Shown here one piece after another: positions 52,916 through 62,741 of a stretch of 64,000 nt of DNA. The DNA comes from Nostoc sp. C052. Lineage in GTDB: Bacteria > Cyanobacteriota > Cyanobacteriia > Cyanobacteriales > Nostocaceae. Within the stretch, counting starts at the first letter, position 1; each line of letters starts with the position of its first letter. The stretch is taken from the NCBI RefSeq assembly GCF_013393905.1, contig NZ_CP040272.1:6891501-6955500 (forward strand), in the 5' to 3' direction. Made by a program: the position numbers and the translations under genes. The notes beneath the pieces were generated by a model, which was not told where the DNA came from, made no database searches, and saw nothing but the letters and a program-made list of their open reading frames with translations.

Positions 52916-53016
52916 GTATCTATAATGCGAGTTTTATAATTGAACTTCAGTTCCAAAGCGATCGCCTAATTCGCTACACATTTCTATTTTTTAGTCTTAA
53001 CGGAGCAGTATTGCTT

Positions 53017-53256
53017 TCAGATTTGCTCATAAGCAGACAAAAAATCCTCTCTTGAGATACCCGCTTGAGTACAAATTGATCTCAACGTCGAACCTTTAAT
53101 TTGAGAATGATTAGGCATAGTCAATGGAGTTTTTGTTCCATCTTCCTTTTCTCGCTCCATAACAATATGCTCTCGCTCCCTAATAACAGTAAATCCCAGA
53201 AATTCCAATGTCTTAATAACTTTAGCTTTAAGTACATCTACTGGGAATTTAACCAT
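53017..53256 (-). CDS. HicA-family type II toxin (mRNA interferase-like)
   Basis: The 79-residue product (MVKFPVDVLKAKVIKTLEFL, 'GFTVIREREHIVMERE') has the HicA dsRBD-like fold; the active-site His lies in REREHIVMER. Targets are mRNAs when not bound by HicB. Its ATG overlaps the HicB stop by 1 bp (TAATG), so translation is coupled. HicB being first is the reverse of the commonest order but is known. Confidence 0.8.
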   Translation of the reverse strand: MVKFPVDVLKAKVIKTLEFLGFTVIREREHIVMEREKEDGTKTPLTMPNHSQIKGSTLRSICTQAGISREDFLSAYEQI

Positions 53257-53480
53257 TAAATAAGAACCTCAGCTTCCGCCACAAAAGCTTCTAGGACTGG
53301 TGATTCCTCTTCTAAAACCTCTTGACCAAATATCTCTATATGGCAGTGGATAGCAGATTTAACATCAGCTAGTGCTTCTTCATAGCTGTCACCTTCGCCA
53401 ACAACAACCCCTTTTATACCCAAAGGATAGGCTACATAACCATCGTTATGTTTTTCAACAATAATTTTGATTGCTCTCAT
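53256..53480 (-). CDS. HicB-family antitoxin
   Basis: The 74-residue product (MRAIKIIVEKHNDGYVAYPL, then 'EGDSYEEALADVKSAIHCHI') has the partial RNase H-like fold typical of HicB, which neutralises HicA and represses its own operon. A DNA-binding tail is not obvious, and the protein is short (HicB is often about 80-130), so it may depend on HicA for regulation. It precedes HicA on the same strand with a 1-bp overlap. Confidence 0.8.
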   Translation of the reverse strand: MRAIKIIVEKHNDGYVAYPLGIKGVVVGEGDSYEEALADVKSAIHCHIEIFGQEVLEEESPVLEAFVAEAEVLI

Positions 53481-53580
53481 TGTTATATAAAAGAATGGCT
53501 GAAAAGTTCAGGGGGAAGGTAGGACTGACGCACAGGAGACCCTACAACCCCCGTAAAAAGTTAGCTCTTAGGGGCTGTGG

Positions 53581-55254
53581 CTATTTGCTAAAGCTGTAAA
53601 TTTGCTGTGTCTCCAAGCGATCGCTAATCGATGAAGGCAGTGTACCATCGGTGAATATCTGCCGATCTAGTTGGACTTGTAAATTACTCAAAGGATCGCA
53701 ACCAGAAGAAATCAGAAATTCTAGTTTCTGGATGTATGGCAAAGTAGCAAGGTTATCCAGAATTTGAAAGACTGCCTGTACATAAGGATGCCCATCTTGG
53801 CGATACCAATCACAGCTAGCAACTTTTGGCTGATCTAAACCCAAGTGTACTGTTAAAGATGGCTCGTCAAATATAGCGATCGCTAAGGGACGCGCTTCTT
53901 CTTGCAACAATAAATCATTACTTCTCGCTAAGTGTCGCAGTTTTTCTAAGCGTTCATACCGTTCCGTCACAGCTTCCGGGTCATCTTGCCAGTGGATTGC
54001 TACTGTTACTAAATAAGTTTGTAACAGCATGTGACCCAGCTTTTTCGCCTTTGTCGCCAGATAATAGGAATTGTACTCGGTTGCCTCAATTAACAATGGC
54101 AAGCGATCAACTACTTCCAACCCATAGCCCTTGACTCCAGCAATTTTACGGGGATTATTGGTAATCAGACGAATCTTTTTTATGCCTAAGTCCATGAGCA
54201 TTTGTGCCCCCATCCCGTAGTCTCGTAAGTCAGCAGGAAATCCCAAACGCTCATTTGCTTCTACTGTATCCAATCCCATATCTTGCAACGAGTAGGCTTT
54301 CAGCTTGTTAATCAAGCCGATTCCCCGCCCTTCTTGGCGTAGGTATACAACTACACCTTGACCAGCAGCCTCAATCATTTTCAGTGCAGCTTGTAATTGC
54401 ATCCGACAATCGCAACGCAAAGAACCCAAAGCATCACCAGTTAAGCATTCTGAGTGCATTCGCACCATCACAGGCTCATCTTTGAAATTAGCTGGATCGC
54501 CCTTGACAATTGCCACGTGTTCTGTATTATCCAGAGTATGGCGGTAGGCGTAAATTTCAAACTGGCCGAATTGACTAGGCAGCTTGGTAATCACCTCACG
54601 ATACACTAAGCGATCGTGCTGTAGGCGATAACTGATTAAATCCGCAATACTAATAATTTTTAAATTGTGACGTTTAGCATATTCAACTAATTGCTGTAAC
54701 CGCGCCATTGAACCATCGGGGTTTTGAATTTCACAAATTACCCCGGCTGGGTATAGCCCTGCTAGTCGAGATAAATCTACAGCCGCTTCCGTATGTCCTG
54801 CGCGTTTGAGTACGCCTCCAGCCTTAGCCCGAATGGGAAAAATATGACCAGGGCGACGTAAATCGGTGGGTTTTGTGGCTGGATTGAGAGTAACCTGGAT
54901 AGTGCGGGCGCGGTCTTCGGCTGAGATGCCTGTGCTTACGCCTAATTCTGGCCCGGCATCAATACTGACAGTGAAGGCAGTTTGGTTAGTATCTGTAATG
55001 TTGCTTACCATCAAAGGTAAGTCTAGCTCGTCTAGGCGATCGCCTGTCATTGCCAAACAAATCAGTCCTCTCGCTTCCACCGCCATGAAATTAATCGTGT
55101 CGGGTGTGGCAAATTGGGCAGCACAAATCAAGTCGCCTTCGTTTTCTCTATTTTCATCATCTACCACTACAATGACGCGACCAGCTTTTAGGTCTGCTAA
55201 GGCGGCATCAATCGAATCAAATTTAAAAGCTTGGGTAGTATTAGGCTGTGACAC
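53581..55254 (-). CDS. ribBA: Bifunctional DHBP synthase / GTP cyclohydrolase II with C-terminal extension
   Basis: The 557-residue enzyme supplies both building blocks of riboflavin. The RibB half covers about residues 8-205 (for example 'VIVVVDDENRENEGDLICAA', 'AGHTEAAVDLSRLAGLYPAG'). The RibA half covers about 208-400, with zinc ligands in 'ECLTGDALGSLRCDCRMQLQ' and 'YLRQEGRGIGLINKLKAYSL'. After about 425 there is an extension of 130 residues with no known domain, longer than the usual RibBA (about 400). Similar tails exist in several cyanobacteria as far as I recall. Divergent from argC. Confidence 0.93.
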   Translation of the reverse strand: MSQPNTTQAFKFDSIDAALADLKAGRVIVVVDDENRENEGDLICAAQFATPDTINFMAVEARGLICLAMTGDRLDELDLPLMVSNITDTNQTAFTVSIDAGPELGVSTGISAEDRARTIQVTLNPATKPTDLRRPGHIFPIRAKAGGVLKRAGHTEAAVDLSRLAGLYPAGVICEIQNPDGSMARLQQLVEYAKRHNLKIISIADLISYRLQHDRLVYREVITKLPSQFGQFEIYAYRHTLDNTEHVAIVKGDPANFKDEPVMVRMHSECLTGDALGSLRCDCRMQLQAALKMIEAAGQGVVVYLRQEGRGIGLINKLKAYSLQDMGLDTVEANERLGFPADLRDYGMGAQMLMDLGIKKIRLITNNPRKIAGVKGYGLEVVDRLPLLIEATEYNSYYLATKAKKLGHMLLQTYLVTVAIHWQDDPEAVTERYERLEKLRHLARSNDLLLQEEARPLAIAIFDEPSLTVHLGLDQPKVASCDWYRQDGHPYVQAVFQILDNLATLPYIQKLEFLISSGCDPLSNLQVQLDRQIFTDGTLPSSISDRLETQQIYSFSK

Positions 55255-55593
55255 AGAAAGATTTCCAGCTATAAACGTAAATTTTTTTTACAATTTCTCC
55301 TTTTAGATTGTAGCTCCTTTATAAGGCAGAGAAGTAGACTAGCAATAATTTGATTGATCGCGTGACAAGAATTTATGTCATTAAAAGTAGGGAATCAAGT
55401 GAAGCGACAGTAAAGGATGAGGAGGATGAGGGGCAATACTGCTCGGATAAGCAGGGGAGGCAAAACTCTTCCCCTGCTTCCCCTGCTCCCTCATCTCCCC
55501 GTTTGGGGCGTTTTGTACGCTGGGCGGTCTAGTCGCTGATATTGTTGATAGCTGAGAACGAATTAACTATTCATGGGATAAGGATTTCAGATC

Positions 55594-56652
55594 ATGGGCA
55601 AATTTAGACGCGTACCCGTTGGGATTGTTGGCGCGTCGGGCTATGGCGGAGTACAGTTAGTACGATTACTGATGGATCATCCAGAAGTTGAACTGGTTTA
55701 TTTAGGTGGTGAGAGTAGTATCGGGAAATCCTTCGGGGATCTCTACCCGCATCTAGCTCATGCAACTAACCTGCTAATAGAGGCTGTAGAACCAGAAATA
55801 ATTGCTCACCGCTGTGAAGTAGTTTTCCTGTCTTTACCAAATGGTCTGGCTTGCCAAATCGCGCCGAAACTGTTGGAAAAAGGATGTAAAGTTATAGATT
55901 TGAGTGCAGACTATCGGTTTAGTAATTTGACAACTTATACAAATTGGTATGGCATTGAGAGAAGCGATCGCACAATTGCAGCGACAGCAGTTTATGGATT
56001 ACCAGAACTTTATCGCGATCGCATTGCCGAAGCTCAACTTGTTGGCTGTCCTGGTTCCTATCCTACTGCCAGTCTCCTTGCACTTTCGCCACTCTTAAAG
56101 CAAGGTTTAATCGTACCAGAAACAGCTATTATCGATGCCAAGTCCGGCACATCTAGCAGTGGACGACAGCCTCAAACCAACTTATTACTAGCTGAAGCAG
56201 ACAACTCAATCGCAGCTTTCAACGTCGGTCGTCACCGTCATACCCCAGAAATTGAGCAAATTTGCAGTGACTTAGCTGGTCACGAACTCATGATCCAATT
56301 TACACCGCACTTGATCCCAATGGTACGCGGGATTTTGGCAACTGTATATGCTAAAATGAGCGATCCTGGTCTAGTGCGAGATGACTTAATCACAATTTTC
56401 TCAGCCTTCTACCGTAACTCTCCTTGGGTAAAAGTCTGTGGTAGCGGTATTTACCCCCAAACCAAATGGGCTAATGGCAGCAATCTTTGTTATATCGGTG
56501 TAGAAGTTGACCCGCGCACAGGTCGCGTAATTGTCATGTCAGCAATTGACAATCTAATTAAAGGACAGGCGGGCCAAGCTATTCAGTGTCTAAACCTGAT
56601 GATGGGCTGGGATGAAACCTTGGGGTTGCCCAAGCTTGGTTTCTATCCCTAA
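55594..56652 (+). CDS. argC: N-acetyl-gamma-glutamyl-phosphate reductase
   Basis: The 352-residue NADPH enzyme of arginine synthesis has the nucleotide-binding 'VGIVGASGYGGVQLVRLLMD' and the catalytic Cys152 in 'LVGCPGSYPTASLLALSPLL'. Length is normal. Upstream lies purine-rich simple repeat (about 55420-55500). It is convergent with eno, with 97 bp between. Confidence 0.95.
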   Translation: MGKFRRVPVGIVGASGYGGVQLVRLLMDHPEVELVYLGGESSIGKSFGDLYPHLAHATNLLIEAVEPEIIAHRCEVVFLSLPNGLACQIAPKLLEKGCKVIDLSADYRFSNLTTYTNWYGIERSDRTIAATAVYGLPELYRDRIAEAQLVGCPGSYPTASLLALSPLLKQGLIVPETAIIDAKSGTSSSGRQPQTNLLLAEADNSIAAFNVGRHRHTPEIEQICSDLAGHELMIQFTPHLIPMVRGILATVYAKMSDPGLVRDDLITIFSAFYRNSPWVKVCGSGIYPQTKWANGSNLCYIGVEVDPRTGRVIVMSAIDNLIKGQAGQAIQCLNLMMGWDETLGLPKLGFYP

Positions 56653-56749
56653 ATCAGTTAAAAGCGGAAATCAATTAGGAGTGAATGAGTGATTAGTTTA
56701 GTTATGAATTAAAAAATTTTAACTCCAAACTCCTAACTCCTAACTCTCT

Positions 56750-58039
56750 CTACTTCGGCCCTAAACCCACAGCACCAGCATAAACGGCGCGATCGCCTAA
56801 TTCATCTTCAATTCGCAGCAAGCGATTATATTTTGCTACGCGTTCGCTGCGACAGAGGGAACCTGTTTTGATTTGACCAGCACGGGTTGCTACAGCTAAA
56901 TCAGCGATCGTTGTGTCTTCGGTTTCACCAGAACGATGGCTAATTACTGAACGGATACTATTACGAGTTGCTAAATCAATCGTTTCTAAGGTTTCGGTAA
57001 GTGAACCAATTTGATTGAGTTTAATCAAAATGGCATTAGCAGCTTTTTCCTGGATGCCTCTTTGTAAGCGGGTGGCATTGGTAACAAACAAGTCATCCCC
57101 TACCAATTGCACCCGCGAACCTAACTTCTGGGTGAGTAATTGCCAACTTTGCCAATCTTCTTCGTGCAAGCCATCTTCAATTGACACAATTGGATATTGA
57201 TCAACAAGTTGTCCCAAATAATCAATAAACTCAGCCGGGGCGTGAGGTTTACCATCGTAAACATACTGTCCATTCTTGTAAAATTCGCTAGCCGCTACAT
57301 CCAAGGCTAAAGCGACTTCTTCCCCTGGCTTATAACCAGCTTTCTTAATGGCAGCAACCAACAATTCCAAAGCCACCTGATTAGACTCTAAATTAGGGGC
57401 AAAACCGCCTTCATCACCCACACCAGTAAGCAAACCCTTTTCATCTAATACCTGACTAAGAGTAGCAAACACCTCTGCACCCCAGCGCAATGCTTCCCGA
57501 AAGGAAGTTGCACCAATTGGCACAATCATAAATTCTTGAAAATCCACGTTATTTGACGCGTGTGCGCCACCGTTAATCACGTTCATCAATGGCACTGGTA
57601 GCAAATTCGCTAAAGGGCTACCCAAATAGCGATATAGAGGAATTTCTAGAGACTCAGCACCAGCTTTAGCAGCTGCTAAAGAAACCCCCAAAATCGCATT
57701 AGCCCCCAAATTAGATTTGTTGGCAGAACCATCGATCGCAATCATTGTGCGGTCTAGCAGTTCTTGGTTGAGGACATCCAAGCCTAACAATTGCGGTGCA
57801 AGTGCTTCTTTGACGTTTTGTACTGCCTTGAGTACACCTTTGCCCCCATAACGGCTTTTATCGCCATCACGCAGTTCGTGGGCTTCAAAAGTGCCAGTGG
57901 AGGCGCCACTGGGAACCTGCGCCAGTCCGACAACACCGTTGGCTAAATGTACTTCGGCTTCAATTGTCGGTCTACCGCGTGAATCAAGAATTTCACGGGC
58001 TGCGATCGCCTCAATGGCAGTATCTAGAAATTTACTCAT
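56750..58039 (-). CDS. eno: Enolase
   Basis: The 429-residue glycolytic enzyme interconverts 2-phosphoglycerate and phosphoenolpyruvate. Hallmarks include 'ILDSRGRPTIEAEVHLANG', the signature 'ILIKLNQIGSLTETLETIDL' and 'SHRSGETEDTTIADLAVATR', with the metal-binding Asp/Glu residues in place. Length is standard. Confidence 0.97.
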   Translation of the reverse strand: MSKFLDTAIEAIAAREILDSRGRPTIEAEVHLANGVVGLAQVPSGASTGTFEAHELRDGDKSRYGGKGVLKAVQNVKEALAPQLLGLDVLNQELLDRTMIAIDGSANKSNLGANAILGVSLAAAKAGAESLEIPLYRYLGSPLANLLPVPLMNVINGGAHASNNVDFQEFMIVPIGATSFREALRWGAEVFATLSQVLDEKGLLTGVGDEGGFAPNLESNQVALELLVAAIKKAGYKPGEEVALALDVAASEFYKNGQYVYDGKPHAPAEFIDYLGQLVDQYPIVSIEDGLHEEDWQSWQLLTQKLGSRVQLVGDDLFVTNATRLQRGIQEKAANAILIKLNQIGSLTETLETIDLATRNSIRSVISHRSGETEDTTIADLAVATRAGQIKTGSLCRSERVAKYNRLLRIEDELGDRAVYAGAVGLGPK

Positions 58040-58308
58040 CTGTACTTTATCCTTTATTCGAGTGTGTTACGCATCCAGTCCAGTTGCCTAACCCAATCGT
58101 TAGCATAGGCGGTTAAGAGGCTTTCTTGGCTGAGATTAAAGAAGATTTCCATTATAGGCATAGGGAGTAATGCCAAGAATAGGTAATTGTTTATCCTGTC
58201 CTTTAGGCTTTTAATTCTTTCTGTGACGGCATTTTTACCTTAAGACTTTGAGCTAGGTAAAATGTTGGCAGAGAATAACACTAAATCAATTACAGAGAAA
58301 AGGTCAAT

Positions 58309-58743
58309 ATGCGATTACTACACACAATGCTGCGGGTGGGCAATCTTGAAGAGTCCTTAAAGTTCTACTGTGAAGTTCTAGGAATGAAACTGCTGCGCCG
58401 AAAAGATTATCCAGGAGGAGAATTTACCCTCGCCTTTGTTGGCTACGGTGATGAAAGTAACGAGGCAGTGATCGAACTAACGTACAACTGGGGAGTGGAA
58501 AAGTACGAATTGGGTAATGCTTACGGTCACATTGCCCTTGGTGTTGATGACATTTACGCTACGTGTGACGAAATCCGCAGTCAGGGTGGTAAAGTCGTGC
58601 GTGAACCAGGGGCAATGAAACATGGTTCGACAGTAATTGCTTTTGTGGAAGATCCAGATGGATATAAAATTGAACTGATTCAACTGGGAACTCAAGGGTC
58701 AGCAGTCAAACAGGAATCACAAGAGCAACTTGTGAGTCAGTAA
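58309..58743 (+). CDS. gloA: Lactoylglutathione lyase (glyoxalase I)
   Basis: The 144-residue enzyme converts the methylglyoxal-glutathione adduct to S-lactoylglutathione. Metal ligands are His5 (RLLHTMLRVG), Glu in 'AVIELTYNWG', His in 'AYGHIALGVDD' and Glu in 'YKIELIQLG'. The short single-domain length fits the bacterial form. It stands downstream of a divergent eno gene. Confidence 0.94.
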   Translation: MRLLHTMLRVGNLEESLKFYCEVLGMKLLRRKDYPGGEFTLAFVGYGDESNEAVIELTYNWGVEKYELGNAYGHIALGVDDIYATCDEIRSQGGKVVREPGAMKHGSTVIAFVEDPDGYKIELIQLGTQGSAVKQESQEQLVSQ

Positions 58744-59322
58744 TTCTTATAAGGTATAAAGGATTTCCAAAAAAAATTATCCGCTAGGGTGGAATATCAC
58801 TTACCAAGCTGGATTTAGATCCCTGACTCTTGAAGAAGTCGGGGATCTGGGAGCAAGTTTTGCTTAAGAGATATATTAAAAAGTTGAACCAGACGCGGCA
58901 AGATTGATTATTCCCGCCCACTGTCGTCTCATGCCAAAACCTCGAAGCGCGAGACTTCCCCTTTTTTGGCGGTTTAGGGGATCTCTTCTGCGTAAATCCT
59001 ATTAGTATTACCTCCATACTGTCGTTGATGAGTAACACTAATCGCGTAAGCGTAGCCCATCGTAGACATCCCTCCAATCACAACACCATCTGCCAAAGTC
59101 CACTCATAACAGTATTTTCGTTTTAAATTAGGAAATAGGTAATCGATTAAACTATCACCAATTACCAATCTAAAATTGCCACCGGAGATACACGCGGACA
59201 TACGCTGAGAATGTTTGGATAATTAGGGACTGGGAACCAGGAAAAGATTTTTCCAATCCCCAATCCCCAATCCCCAATCCCAAATCCCTAAACTAAAAAA
59301 TTCAAATTTCAAAATTCTAAAG
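58744..59322. other. Repeat-rich intergenic region before clpB
   Basis: It contains the hairpin 'agatccctgactcttgaaga' with its partner ending 'gtcggggatct' (58818-58848), a dispersed cyanobacterial repeat, and 'gcgtaagcgtagcccatcg' near 59042-59060. Open frames here (minus 58784-59077 and 58974-59201) have no recognisable family. Confidence 0.5.
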
Positions 59323-61965
59323 ATGCAACCTACAGATCCGAATAAATTTACTGATAAAGCCTGGGAAGCAATTGTTAAATCTCAGGATATAGTCCGTGCT
59401 TATCAACAACAGCAACTAGATGTTGAACATTTAATTATTGCCCTGTTAGAAGAACCCACTAGTCTAGCAATACGCATCCTGGCGCGATCTGAGGTCGATC
59501 CAATCCGCTTGCAACAGCAGCTAGAAGCCTTTACCCAACGTCAGCCCAAAGTTGGTAAAAGCGATCAGCTTTACCTTAGCCGCAATTTGGATATTTTACT
59601 AGACCGAGCCGAGGAAGCTAGAGTTAGGATGAAAGATTCCTACATTTCCGTGGAACATATACTATTAGCCTTTGCTGAAGACGATCGCATTGGACGAAAG
59701 ATCCTCAAAGGCTTTAGTGCTGATGCCGCTAAACTAGAAGCTACTATCAAAGCCGTTCGCGGTAGCCAAAAGGTGACAGATCAAAGCCCAGAATCCCGCT
59801 ATGAAGCTTTACAAAAATTTGGCAGAGATTTGACAGAACAGGCAAAAGCGGGAAAACTCGACCCGGTGATTGGGCGGGATGACGAAATTCGACGGGTAAT
59901 TCAAGTCTTGTCTCGTCGTAGCAAAAATAACCCCGTATTGATTGGTGAACCTGGGGTAGGTAAAACTGCGATCGCAGAAGCTTTGGCACAAAGAATGGTA
60001 AACGGCGACGTTCCCGAATCGCTAAAAAACCGCCAACTCATCTCTTTAGATATGGGTAGTTTGATTGCTGGAGCCAAATATCGGGGTGAATTTGAAGACC
60101 GTCTAAAATCTGTTCTCCGGGAAGTTACGGAATCTAACGGTCAAATCGTCCTATTTATTGACGAACTGCATACCGTAGTCGGTACAGGTTCCAACCAACA
60201 AGGGGCAATGGATGCCGGAAATCTGCTCAAACCAATGCTGGCGCGGGGAGAACTGCGTTGCATTGGCGCTACTACCCTCGATGAGTTCCGCAAACACATA
60301 GAAAAAGATGCCGCCCTAGAACGCCGCTTTCAGCAAGTATTTGTCGATCAGCCAACCGTAGAAAATACTATTTCCATTCTGCGAGGATTGAAAGAACGCT
60401 ATGAAGTGCATCACAACGTCAAAATTTCTGATTCGGCTTTAGTAGCAGCAGCAACCCTGTCAGCGCGTTATATTAGCGATCGCTTCTTACCAGATAAAGC
60501 CATTGATTTAGTAGATGAAGCAGCAGCCCAATTGAAAATGGAGATTACCTCCAAACCAGCCGAATTGGAAACCATCGATCGCCGCCTCATGCAGTTAGAA
60601 ATGGAAAAGCTGTCATTAGCTGGCGAAGAAAAGGGTACTCCCCAAACTAAAGAACGTTTAGAACGAATTGAGCAAGAAATCGCCAATTTAACGGAAAAAC
60701 AGCTGACATTTAACGAGCAATGGCAAGGTGAAAAGCAGATACTTGAGGCTATCAGCGCCTTAAAGAAAGAAGAAGATGCGCTGCGAGTGCAAATCGAACA
60801 GGCGGAACGTGCTTATGATTTGAATAAAGCTGCCCAACTGAAGTATGGCAAATTAGAAGGAGTACAACGCGATCGCGAAGCCAAAGAAGCGAGCCTTTTA
60901 GAAATTCAAAACCAAGGTTCCACGTTACTGCGAGAACAAGTCACCGAAGCCGATATTGCCGAAATCGTCGCCAAATGGACAGGAATCCCCGTTAATCGCC
61001 TGTTGGAATCGGAACGGCAAAAATTACTGCAACTAGAAAGTCATTTGCATCAACGAGTCATTGGACAAGAAGAGGCTGTAGAAGCAGTAGCCGCCGCAAT
61101 TCGTCGTGCCCGTGCGGGGATGAAAGATCCCTCTCGTCCTATTGGTTCATTTTTGTTCATGGGCCCCACAGGTGTGGGTAAAACCGAACTCGCCCGCGCA
61201 TTAGCTCAGTTTCTCTTTGATTCTGATGATGCCTTGGTGCGCTTAGATATGTCTGAGTATATGGAAAAACACTCAGTTTCTCGGTTAGTGGGTGCGCCTC
61301 CGGGATATGTAGGCTATGAGGAAGGTGGTCAACTTTCCGAGGCGGTTCGCCGCCGTCCTTACTCAGTAGTGCTGCTAGATGAAGTGGAAAAAGCGCACCC
61401 CGATGTATTCAATATTTTGTTACAGGTGCTAGATGATGGAAGAGTTACAGACTCTCAAGGAAGGACAGTAGATTTTCGTAACACTGTCATTGTCATGACC
61501 AGTAATATTGGTAGCGAACATATTTTGGATATATCTGGTGATGATTCCAAGTATGAAACAATGCGGATTAGGGTAATGGAAGCCTTGCGATCGCATTTCC
61601 GCCCCGAATTTCTCACCCGCCTTGATGATATTATTCTCTTCCATGCCCTCAGTCGCACGGAAATGCGGCATATCATCCGTATTCAACTCAAACGAGTAGA
61701 AAATCTCCTCCGCGAGCAAAAAATCTTCTTTGAGATATCCCAATCAGCTTGCGATCACCTTGTTGAATCAGGTTATGACCCAGTTTATGGTGCGCGTCCA
61801 CTCAAACGCGCAATTCAGCGAGAAGTAGAAAACCCCCTCGCCACCAAGTTATTGGAGAATACTTTTATCTCTGGAGACACGATTCTCATTGACAAAAATG
61901 AAAACGGTCTGTCTTTTAGTAAAAAAGTGCTGGTGAAGGTGTCAGTACCACAGATTGCTACATAG
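59323..61965 (+). CDS. clpB: ATP-dependent disaggregase ClpB
   Basis: The 880-residue chaperone rescues proteins from aggregates together with DnaK. An N-domain (about 1-150) is followed by AAA+ domain 1 with Walker A 'IGEPGVGKTAIAEALAQRM', a long coiled-coil middle domain (about 410-530: 'AAAQLKMEITSKPAELETID' and following), and AAA+ domain 2 with 'FMGPTGVGKTELARALAQFL'. Length is typical. The C-terminal tail (about 15 residues past the core) is unusual but minor. No CIRCE-type element was seen upstream. Confidence 0.96.
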   Translation: MQPTDPNKFTDKAWEAIVKSQDIVRAYQQQQLDVEHLIIALLEEPTSLAIRILARSEVDPIRLQQQLEAFTQRQPKVGKSDQLYLSRNLDILLDRAEEARVRMKDSYISVEHILLAFAEDDRIGRKILKGFSADAAKLEATIKAVRGSQKVTDQSPESRYEALQKFGRDLTEQAKAGKLDPVIGRDDEIRRVIQVLSRRSKNNPVLIGEPGVGKTAIAEALAQRMVNGDVPESLKNRQLISLDMGSLIAGAKYRGEFEDRLKSVLREVTESNGQIVLFIDELHTVVGTGSNQQGAMDAGNLLKPMLARGELRCIGATTLDEFRKHIEKDAALERRFQQVFVDQPTVENTISILRGLKERYEVHHNVKISDSALVAAATLSARYISDRFLPDKAIDLVDEAAAQLKMEITSKPAELETIDRRLMQLEMEKLSLAGEEKGTPQTKERLERIEQEIANLTEKQLTFNEQWQGEKQILEAISALKKEEDALRVQIEQAERAYDLNKAAQLKYGKLEGVQRDREAKEASLLEIQNQGSTLLREQVTEADIAEIVAKWTGIPVNRLLESERQKLLQLESHLHQRVIGQEEAVEAVAAAIRRARAGMKDPSRPIGSFLFMGPTGVGKTELARALAQFLFDSDDALVRLDMSEYMEKHSVSRLVGAPPGYVGYEEGGQLSEAVRRRPYSVVLLDEVEKAHPDVFNILLQVLDDGRVTDSQGRTVDFRNTVIVMTSNIGSEHILDISGDDSKYETMRIRVMEALRSHFRPEFLTRLDDIILFHALSRTEMRHIIRIQLKRVENLLREQKIFFEISQSACDHLVESGYDPVYGARPLKRAIQREVENPLATKLLENTFISGDTILIDKNENGLSFSKKVLVKVSVPQIAT

Positions 61966-62120
61966 CATCTGGCAAATTCAATGAGAGACATTTTTCTTTA
62001 ATGTCAACTTACATTGAATCAGTGGTTAAGCTGTTGGACGTTTAATCTGCATATTGCCTGGAATTAAAACTCTTGTGGGGTGGGCATTTTGCCATTAGTG
62101 TCAACTTAAGGTTAAAACCC

Positions 62121-62264
62121 AATACAGTTCAGTTAAGCATCTTTTTTCTCTTTCTTCTCTTCCTTCGCGTCCTTCTCTGACGAGATGCTGCGCTAATGCG
62201 TCCTTAGCGGTTCGTTAAAAAAATTGACTTTGATAAAGGGTTTTAGCGTTAACTGAACCGTATT
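62121..62264. repeat. MITE-like inverted-repeat element, 'aatacNgttcNgttaa' family, second copy
   Basis: AATACAGTTCAGTTAA (62121-62136) faces TTAACTGAACCGTATT (62249-62264), one mismatch when paired. The ends match those of the 13263-13379 element. The interior includes the palindromic 'gacgagatgctgcgctaatg' repeat. Confidence 0.7.
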
Positions 62265-62304
62265 GCTTTATAAATGACCTCTTCATAAAAACAATGTGAA
62301 CAGC

Positions 62305-62344
62305 AAAATTCCCGCCTTCTCTAAGAAGAAGTCGGGAATTTTCG
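62305..62344 (+). terminator. Hairpin, probable terminator downstream of clpB
   Basis: AATTCCCGCCTTCT pairs with AGAAGTCGGGAATT (one mismatch) followed by T-rich 'aattttcgc'. It is 340 bp beyond clpB, so it may instead belong to an unannotated transcript. Confidence 0.5.
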
Positions 62345-62741
62345 CTTAACATCTGATTATTTTGCAATAACTGATATTTTTCTTTTAACAGATGGGTATT
62401 ATAAGTCTACTCTGCTAACAACATCTTCATAAATTTGCCTTCAAATAAAATACATTTCCGCAATTTTACTGTGACGTTATGCTCTTATTCTTGACCGGAC
62501 TTGAATTAAATAATTCTGAAAAAATCAGTGTTTACCGGATAAAATCAACAATTCATTAATGATATAACTTTAAACAAATTCTCTTTTGTAATAGCTACTT
62601 AATTTGGAATTTCGTAAAACCAGATGCAGTAGTTACATAAATATAGCCTCATCTTATGTCTGTATAAATACTTGACAGGCATAAACGAAAATATCAAAAA
62701 AATAGAAAACTCACTAAAGACCACTTGACAGGGAAGCAGCT

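Larger units (their letters stand above)
61966..62741. other. Intergenic region between clpB and hpsA, repeat-rich
   Basis: It holds a solo copy of the miniature element end ('cattagtgtcaacttaag', 62093-62110, one mismatch to the TIR of the element at 3390), the inverted-repeat element 62121-62264, and a terminator-like hairpin at 62305-62344. No gene is seen. Confidence 0.6.

Noticed and set aside
58784..59201. Two minus-strand frames of 75-97 residues before clpB
   Set aside because: They pass through known dispersed repeats and have no family resemblance or ribosome site.
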